A stretch of 64,000 nucleotides of DNA from assembly GCA_958477305.1 (NCBI GenBank), contig CAUEFI010000012.1, positions 24,938 to 88,937 of the forward strand, written 5' to 3'. Both the position numbers and the translations under genes were made by a program. The notes under the pieces are model-generated. The model was not told where the DNA came from and ran no database searches. It saw only the letters and a list, made by a program, of their open reading frames with translations. The number at the start of each line of letters is the position of its first letter. Position 1 is the first letter of the stretch. Positions 59,093 through 64,000 of this stretch are shown in pieces. This DNA is from HGM12998 sp900756495. GTDB lineage: Bacteria; Bacillota; Clostridia; Oscillospirales; Oscillospiraceae.

Positions 59093-59647
59093 ATGAGAAC
59101 TCCTTACTATACCGTTCGAAACGCATTCTATAAAATCTCAGGTTCCTTCGGATATGTGGGCATGGCTGCTATGTTCTTTATCACATGCCTGATGACCGTG
59201 GATGTCGTGCTGCGGCTAATTACCTCGCTCATCCCCGGCGTCAGCCTTTATATCCTGGGCACCTATGAGATGACAGAGATGATGATGGTAGTCATTATTT
59301 CATTCGGCTATGCTGTCACCCAACGAGACGGTGGACATGTCTGCGTCACGCTCTTCACCGATCGCCTGCCTTGGCGCTTCAAGGCCGTATTTAACGGTTG
59401 CATTTCAGCGCTCACTACTGTCACCTGCCTTATTACCACATACTGCGCCTTTAAACAGGCAGGCTCATTCCTGGTGGATGGAATTACAACCACTACTCTT
59501 TTTATCCCCTATTACCCCTTTGCCTATCTCATGGGCATTGGCTTTACGCTGTTTACCGTCATCCTGTTTTTCGATACCATTGACTACTTTATCACTGCTG
59601 TCAAAAATACCCCGCCTCCGCAGGCCAACACACTGTCCAGAAAGTAA
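59093..59647 (+). CDS. TRAP transporter small permease (DctQ type)
   Basis: 184 residues from the ATG at 59093 (GGGAGGTG upstream; the GTG three codons earlier overlaps that box). Four membrane helices with the DctQ pattern: MAAMFFITCLMTVDVVLRL, then YEMTEMMMVVIISFGYAVTQRDGGHVCV in parts, ending in a soluble tail. It pairs with the large permease. Last gene of the decarboxylase-TRAP operon; a shared terminator with convergent spo0A follows. Confidence 0.9.
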   Translation: MRTPYYTVRNAFYKISGSFGYVGMAAMFFITCLMTVDVVLRLITSLIPGVSLYILGTYEMTEMMMVVIISFGYAVTQRDGGHVCVTLFTDRLPWRFKAVFNGCISALTTVTCLITTYCAFKQAGSFLVDGITTTTLFIPYYPFAYLMGIGFTLFTVILFFDTIDYFITAVKNTPPPQANTLSRK

Positions 59648-59705
59648 GTATTTTTCGGTTTTATCATCCCTTCATTCAGATTTCACCTTTTTTGCTCCCT
59701 TATTT

Positions 59706-59753
59706 ACCAGTTTGAAGGCCCTGCCGCTTGTCTGGCAGGGCCTTCAAACTGGT
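59706..59753. terminator. Bidirectional terminator (dctQ / spo0A)
   Basis: A perfect 20-bp stem with an eight-base loop between the convergent dctQ-like gene and spo0A; its right end touches the spo0A stop codon. Confidence 0.9.
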
Positions 59754-60526
59754 TATAGCTCATTTTTATTCTTTCGCTCCAACTGCAACCGATCGGCAAT
59801 CATCGCAATAAATTCCGAATTGGTGGGCTTACCCTTGGCATTGGAAACGGTGTACCCAAAATACTTCTGGAGGGTCTCCAGATCGCCCCGATCCCAGGCG
59901 ACCTCAATGGCATGCCGGATGGCCCGCTCTACGCGGCTGGCAGTCGTGCCAAAGCGTTTTGCCACCTCCGGGTACAGTATTTTGGTCACTGCGTTGATGA
60001 CATCCATATCCTCCACCGCAATGATAATTGCTTCCCGCAGGTATTGATAGCCCTTGATATGAGCGGGTACCCCAATCTCATGGATAATAGCAGTAACTGT
60101 GCTCTCCAGGCTTTGCCCCCGTGTTCCCTCCCGGATATCCTCTCCATCTGCGGGAATCTGGTCGGTCAGGCGGCGGATGCACTCCAGCACAGAGGAGGTC
60201 TTGCACGGCTTCATCATACAGTAGTCGGCTCCCAGCTGGGCTGCTGTATCAGCCACATTACCTCTGGCAAAGCCGGAGAGTACCAGAATCCGCGGTCTGG
60301 GCGACAGTGTACTCAGCTCCTTCAGCACTTCCATCCCCTCCATGCGGGAAAGCACCAGATCCATCACCACTACATCTGGCCCAGTCTCCCGGGCCAAATC
60401 CACCGTCTCCTGGCCGTCACTGGTCTCCCCTGCCAACACCATATCGTGTTCTCCGCTCACGGCACCCACAAAAAGGCGGCGAAACTCCTCACTGGCATCC
60501 GCCACCAAGATCTTCTTTTTATCCAT
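59753..60526 (-). CDS. spo0A: Stage 0 sporulation protein A
   Basis: Master response regulator of sporulation. 257 residues from the ATG at 60526 (AAAGGGAG upstream). The receiver domain has the acidic pair in VADASEEF, the phospho-acceptor in VVVMDLVLS and Lys in MMKPCK. The effector domain (about 145-257) has the recognition helix in EVAKRFGTTASRVERAIRHA and the sigma-A-contacting end. Position 12-13 reads Ala-Ser rather than the more usual acidic Asp-Asn, a small deviation. It lies downstream of spoIVB as in most endospore formers. Confidence 0.97.
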   Translation of the reverse strand: MDKKKILVADASEEFRRLFVGAVSGEHDMVLAGETSDGQETVDLARETGPDVVVMDLVLSRMEGMEVLKELSTLSPRPRILVLSGFARGNVADTAAQLGADYCMMKPCKTSSVLECIRRLTDQIPADGEDIREGTRGQSLESTVTAIIHEIGVPAHIKGYQYLREAIIIAVEDMDVINAVTKILYPEVAKRFGTTASRVERAIRHAIEVAWDRGDLETLQKYFGYTVSNAKGKPTNSEFIAMIADRLQLERKNKNEL

Positions 60527-60596
60527 TACGACTCCCTTTCCGCAGTTCTCTGCTCCTTGCTTGCGCCCAGGCCAAGGCATTTTACCGGTTGCCAAT

Positions 60597-60625
60597 AATT
60601 TAGCATAATTCGTCTGCAAACGCAA
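60597..60625 (-). promoter_or_regulatory. Candidate spo0A promoter
   Basis: Minus-strand TTGCGT (60620-60625), 17-base spacer, TAAATT (60597-60602), about 70 bases upstream of the start codon. Confidence 0.55.
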
Positions 60626-60656
60626 TACTTTTTTGGAATTTTTTGGATTATAAGAA

Positions 60657-60672
60657 TTCGACTTTTCTCGAC
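60657..60672. promoter_or_regulatory. Tandem 0A-box-like sites
   Basis: TTCGAC (60657-60662) and CTCGAC (60667-60672) are one helical turn apart, resembling two 0A boxes (core TGTCGAA on the other strand) just upstream of the candidate spo0A promoter. Each has one or two mismatches. Confidence 0.45.
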
Positions 60673-60755
60673 CCTCTTCCGACGGATTTTGACATGCTCC
60701 GCCAATTTTCCCCCGTCTTTTTCCTATGTATGTCGTAAAAACGATAAAAGCCGGA

Positions 60756-60785
60756 GGGAACGGAGAGCCAACGCACTCCGTTCCC
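60756..60785 (-). terminator. spoIVB terminator
   Basis: A 10-bp perfect stem with a ten-base loop about 30 bases past the spoIVB stop, followed on the minus strand by CTTTTATCGTTTTT. Confidence 0.78.
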
Positions 60786-60813
60786 CTTCCAGTCGCTCCG
60801 CCTCAGCCGGCCA

Positions 60814-61956
60814 CTAGGCGCACTGCCCCACCGAAGCCTGAGCCAGCATGTTTTCCGCTAAAATTCCATAGCCCTGTGTGGGATCGTTGACCAGCACATG
60901 AGTCACAGCCCCAACAAGCTTTCCGTTTTGAAGGATCGGAGAGCCCGACATCCCCTGCACAATCCCACCGGTCGCATCCAACAAGGCAGGATCCGTGACC
61001 TTCACCATCAGATTGCGGGTATCTTCGCCATTGGAGGGATAGATGCGCGTAATTTCCACTTGGTATTCCTCCACTTTTTCTCCCGCAATGTTGGAACGGA
61101 TGACAGCAGGGCCTACCTGCACCTCACTGCGTTCTGCCACTGCTACAGGTTCGATCCCATTGACCAGGCTCGCGTCCGACAGTGTACCAAACACGCCGCT
61201 ACCGGTATTGGCGAAGAGGTCACCCATATCCCGGTTTACCTGAAAGGTCCCGTGGAGTTCGCCAGGCGCCCCGCTGGCCCCCTTCTGAACGTCGGTAACC
61301 TCAGCATACATAATGCTGCCAGCCTGAAGCGGCATGAGTTGAGCAGTATCTACATCGTTGATACCGTGCCCCAGTGCCCCAAATATCCCCGATTCAGGGT
61401 CGTAGAACGTTATCGTGCCGATCCCTGCCATGGAATCCCGAATCCAGGCGCCCAGCTTATAGCTTCCGTCCGCACTGCACTGCACTGCCTGAGCGCTTAT
61501 TTGAATCTGCCTGTCATCCCGCATCGCCCGGATACTCATGGTGGCCCCCTCCAATTCCTGAAGCAGGGCCTGAACCTCTTCAATGGTGTCCACTTCAGTG
61601 CTGTTGATGTGGGTGATAATGTCGCCTTCCTTCAATCCGCAGTCTCTGGCCGGGGCGCTGCGGCCCTCCTCCGTTGCAATTTCTGAAAAGCCTACAACCA
61701 TGACGCCATCGGAAAACAGCTTGATTCCCACGGCCCGGCCCATAGGAACCACCTGTCTCCCTGCTATCTCTGATGGCGCCGCCGTCCGAACACTCCAAGC
61801 GGCCACAGCAGTTTCTTCCCCGGCCCCCGACATGGCCTGCACCGCCGCTTGTCCAGTCCCATACAGAGAAAAAAAAGCCACGCTCACAGCCAGCACCAGG
61901 GCCGCAATACATAACGGCCCCACCGCCCAGAGCCGCGTCTGTTGCTCCTCCTTCAT
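60814..61956 (-). CDS. spoIVB: SpoIVB signalling protease
   Basis: Forespore-secreted serine protease that triggers pro-sigma-K processing. 380 residues. An N-terminal membrane anchor (about 12-32) is followed by a PDZ domain (about 85-155) and the S55 protease domain: His in GALGHGIND and the nucleophile in MSGSPILQNGKLVGAVTHV. The ATG has AAAGGGGTGG upstream. It precedes spo0A, the universal order in spore formers, but a terminator and a 287-base gap separate the two, so each is transcribed on its own. Confidence 0.97.
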   Translation of the reverse strand: MKEEQQTRLWAVGPLCIAALVLAVSVAFFSLYGTGQAAVQAMSGAGEETAVAAWSVRTAAPSEIAGRQVVPMGRAVGIKLFSDGVMVVGFSEIATEEGRSAPARDCGLKEGDIITHINSTEVDTIEEVQALLQELEGATMSIRAMRDDRQIQISAQAVQCSADGSYKLGAWIRDSMAGIGTITFYDPESGIFGALGHGINDVDTAQLMPLQAGSIMYAEVTDVQKGASGAPGELHGTFQVNRDMGDLFANTGSGVFGTLSDASLVNGIEPVAVAERSEVQVGPAVIRSNIAGEKVEEYQVEITRIYPSNGEDTRNLMVKVTDPALLDATGGIVQGMSGSPILQNGKLVGAVTHVLVNDPTQGYGILAENMLAQASVGQCA

Positions 61957-62404
61957 GCAACCACCCCTTTATCATTAAAATCAAAAACACGGACCGCGAT
62001 CCGCGCCAGAATCATTATGGGCCAAGCCAGCGAAAAAAAACGCCTCTCACCGCTGGCAATGAAACACGCCATTCCCTTGGAAAAAACGCCCAACAGCGAT
62101 GCCATCGGGCATTCCGATTTTACGCCTCCACATTCTGCCGACTTTCCAGCAACACACGGTATTTATCCCGAATTTCTTTGCTTTTCCTGTCAAAAACAGG
62201 GTGCGGTTGTCACTCCTTTTTGATCTTTCCACAAAAATATTTGTTTTTTTAAGAAATGATAGAGGTATGGCTCGCTTCGCTTTATAATAAACGCAGGGAG
62301 GATTACGGGCGCTCCGTACTCCGGATACATAGCGGTAGTATCCGCCTAATCCTTGTTCTGCATTCCATTTTTCTATCATAGATGATGAAAGGGGCGACGT
62401 TGTC
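61957..62404. other. Long spacer between spoIVB and the corrinoid gene
   Basis: 448 bases without a recognisable gene. Open frames on both strands here have no family resemblance. The right half (62256-62380) holds the structured leader described separately. A small hairpin (CGGA/TCCG) with a T-run on the minus strand lies near 61990-62005, upstream of spoIVB. Confidence 0.4.
62256..62379 (+). ncRNA. Unassigned structured leader of the corrinoid gene
   Basis: Outer helix ATGATAGA (62256-62263) with TCTATCAT (62372-62379). Inside, AGGATTA (62299-62305) pairs with TAATCCT (62347-62353) and encloses two perfect hairpins: CGG/CCG (62306-62316) and CGGATAC/GTATCCG (62322-62344). The result resembles a multi-branched aptamer. 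I could not match it to a cobalamin, SAM, lysine, glycine or THF riboswitch consensus, and the promoter is unclear (a TATAAT at 62283-62288 would start transcription inside the outer helix). Confidence 0.4.
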
Positions 62405-63037
62405 ATGAGCATCGCAATGGAAATCTCCGAGGCCCTGCAGAAAGGGCGGGCCAAGCTGATCAAAGAGCTGGTTCCGAACGCCTTGGCAGAGGGAATTTCC
62501 CCAAAGGCCATCCTGGAAGACGGCTTGTTGGCCGGGATGAATATGGTGGGTGAACGGTTTAGAAACAACGAGGTCTTTGTGCCTGAGGTTTTGCTGGCTG
62601 CGCGGGCTATGAATGCCGGTACCGAACTGCTCAAACCCTATATGGCAGATTCCGGTGTAGCGCCGTTAGGCAGGGCCTGTCTGGGAACTGTAAAAGGAGA
62701 TCTGCATGACATCGGAAAAAATCTGGTCCGTATGATGCTGGAGGGCAAGGGCATTGAAGTCATCGATTTAGGTGTGGACGTGTCCCCCGAGCAATTTGTT
62801 CAGGCCGCCATTGATAACCAGTGCGGTATCATCGCCTGTTCCGCCCTGTTGACCACTACCATGGCCGCCATGGGCGAAGTGGTGGAGCAGGCAAAAGCCG
62901 CCGGTATCCGCGACAAAGTAAAAATTATGGTGGGCGGTGCGCCAGTAACGGCTCAGTTCTGCCGATCCATCGGCGCTGACGCTTATACGTCTGATGCCGC
63001 TACCGCCGCCAACGTGGCTGCTGATTTTTTCTCCTAA
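62405..63037 (+). CDS. Corrinoid (cobalamin-binding) methyl-carrier protein
   Basis: 210 residues. An N-terminal four-helix cap (about 1-85) is followed by a Rossmann-type B12 domain with the ligand motif GDLHDIG (His about residue 103) and the SALLTTTM and GGAPVT segments. This is the MtbC/MttC/MtaC-like shuttle that carries a methyl group from a substrate-specific methyltransferase to tetrahydrofolate or CoM. No cognate methyltransferase, RACo-type activator or transporter lies in the window, so the methyl donor is unknown. AAAGGGGCG precedes the start; an ATG four codons later is an alternative. Confidence 0.92.
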   Translation: MSIAMEISEALQKGRAKLIKELVPNALAEGISPKAILEDGLLAGMNMVGERFRNNEVFVPEVLLAARAMNAGTELLKPYMADSGVAPLGRACLGTVKGDLHDIGKNLVRMMLEGKGIEVIDLGVDVSPEQFVQAAIDNQCGIIACSALLTTTMAAMGEVVEQAKAAGIRDKVKIMVGGAPVTAQFCRSIGADAYTSDAATAANVAADFFS

Positions 63038-63063
63038 AGTCCGTATATCTTCTCCCAATTTGA

Positions 63064-63096
63064 GCGTGAGACGTCCCGGGGACTTCTCACGCTTTT
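63064..63096 (+). terminator. Terminator of the corrinoid gene
   Basis: GCGTGAGA/TCTCACGC stem with an inner GTCC/GGAC pair, followed by TTTT. Confidence 0.82.
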
Positions 63097-63154
63097 CGCA
63101 TATTTTTTATCTGCGGGCATACCTTTCAAGCAGAAAAGAAAAGGAGGTCACTCT

Positions 63155-63661
63155 ATGCCCCTGCCCCGTTTTTCCAAGGCGGCGTTGTTCGCCTTTGTAA
63201 TCGCCACTCTGGCCGGCTCCTGTCTGCACTTTGTCCATGACTTGTTCCCCAGTCCCGTGACTGCACTCTTTTCCCCCGTCAATGAAAGTCTATGGGAACA
63301 TCTGAAAATTCTCTTCTGGCCCTATCTGGTTTCTATTCTGCTTCTGTCTCACTTAGGTGAACGTGCTTCACTCTATCCCAGACTCATCGCTCTGCCAATT
63401 CTGTCCGCACTGATGCTGATGATCGGATACCTCTTTCATATTACATTTCAAGCCGATTCTCTTGCGTTCGATATTATCCTCTATGTCCTTTTGATGGCAG
63501 CCGGATTTTTTCTGCCGCGCCCGCTGAAACGTCCCCTTTCCCGCCGCTTGCAGATCCTGATCTTCGCAATTGTGTCTGCTCTGGACGTTTTTATTCTTCT
63601 CTTCACCTTTTTCCCACCCCACACTCTGCTCTTCACAGATCTCTCCGTTCCTGTCACATAA
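63155..63661 (+). CDS. DUF6512-like small membrane protein
   Basis: 168 residues with about five hydrophobic helices. The conserved stretch LFSPVNESLWEHLKILFWPYL near residue 40 (read in parts) recalls the DUF6512 family of clostridial membrane proteins; the family name is from memory. AAAGGAGGT lies upstream of the ATG. No function is known. A possible terminator follows at 63745-63779. Confidence 0.6.
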   Translation: MPLPRFSKAALFAFVIATLAGSCLHFVHDLFPSPVTALFSPVNESLWEHLKILFWPYLVSILLLSHLGERASLYPRLIALPILSALMLMIGYLFHITFQADSLAFDIILYVLLMAAGFFLPRPLKRPLSRRLQILIFAIVSALDVFILLFTFFPPHTLLFTDLSVPVT

Positions 63662-64000
63662 AATCTTTCCCCTGGGGTAGCTGTCCATAAAACAGGTTTT
63701 GAGAAACAAATACTATGGCAGTTGCCGGACAAGGGTTGCTGACAAAAGGGGTATGTGTCATTAAGGCACATGCCCCTTTGCTTTTGCAGTTGCCTTTGTT
63801 GATGGTAGATGGATAGGATGGATTTTGTACGATTTAAGGTCGATAATCCGGAATTAGCTTCCCTGTGAGCAACGCAAAAATCAGGGGCAATGATGCGTCC
63901 ATGCCCTTGCACAAGTACAGCTCATAGGTCAGTTAAATGCCGATTTCCAACCTGTTTCATAAGGGTACTTCTGAGATGTCATCTTTCAGAAAAGTAGTCA
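63662..64000. other. Right-edge intergenic region
   Basis: 339 bases, relatively AT-rich, with one terminator-like hairpin (63745-63779). Short frames on both strands (for example minus-strand YELYLCKGMDASLP near 63900) resemble nothing I recognise. It may contain the end of a gene whose body lies beyond the window. Confidence 0.3.
63745..63779 (+). terminator. Terminator downstream of the DUF6512-like gene
   Basis: AAAGGGGTATGTG pairs with CACATGCCCCTTT (one wobble) around a nine-base loop. Confidence 0.7.

Noticed and set aside
62047..62634. 195-codon minus-strand frame between spoIVB and the corrinoid gene
   Set aside because: No recognisable family, overlaps the corrinoid gene antisense, and no start signal.
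63662..64000. Possible transposase or gene fragment at the right edge
   Set aside because: Short translated pieces on either strand match no family I recognise and contain stops.

Overview
The window comes from a GC-rich, endospore-forming anaerobic Firmicute (class Clostridia). The spore genes spo0A, spoIVB and spoVAC, a monomeric [FeFe] hydrogenase, a selenoprotein SelD and a complete lysine-to-crotonyl-CoA fermentation cluster point to the gut Oscillospirales. An Intestinimonas/Flavonifractor-like butyrate producer is my best guess, made from gene content only.

Layout. 1-13.0 kb is a minus-strand core block (rpoB-rpoC-L7Ae-like-rpsL-rpsG-fusA-tuf) read from a clear sigma-A promoter near 13.03 kb and ended by hairpin terminators; a decayed duplicate of the tuf tail plus its terminator lies at the left edge. 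13.1-25.7 kb is accessory: a membrane glycosyltransferase-like protein, a nitroreductase remnant, an S41 protease with SLH domains, an ECF sigma/RsgI-like pair, a LysR-aldolase-MatC transporter locus followed by a 168-bp palindromic MITE-like element, and divergent cutC and transglutaminase genes joined by a mirror-image palindrome. 25.8-35.3 kb holds an [FeFe] hydrogenase with a Rex-type operator, a MarR-MATE pair, a selenium locus (YedE, TusA-like, DUF3343), a broken xenobiotic acetyltransferase, selD with an in-frame UGA, a P-loop ATPase and a Rieske-tailed FAD oxidoreductase. 35.4-36.3 kb has an orphan Spo0A-type DNA-binding domain gene divergent from an XRE regulator.

36.4-45.6 kb is the centrepiece: kamB-kamC (aminomutase reactivase) and then kal-kce-kdd-kamA-kamD-kamE, the whole route from L-lysine to crotonyl-CoA plus acetoacetate. 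Between kamC and kal lie a consensus promoter, a lysine (L-box) aptamer and a strong terminator. The 3' strand of the aptamer's closing helix P1 is also the 5' arm of the terminator, so lysine binding should prevent termination: a predicted ON switch that opens lysine fermentation when lysine is present.

45.7-64.0 kb holds spoVAC, a DUF gene with a palindromic operator, a BlaI/BlaR1-type pair in which the sensor carries a long Asp-box-containing tail, a TSCPD protein, a TetR regulator, an HTH protein with a lipase-like partner, a hydroxyaryl decarboxylase (UbiD-type C and D subunits) with a TRAP transporter, spo0A and spoIVB, a corrinoid protein behind an unexplained structured leader, and a small membrane protein. 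The last 340 bases hold only a terminator that I can recognise.

Several starts differ from the longest reading frame (rpsG GTG, rpoB, the 13.1-kb gene TTG, lysR GTG, kamD TTG, selD through UGA). I saw no tRNA, rRNA, CRISPR array or intact insertion sequence.
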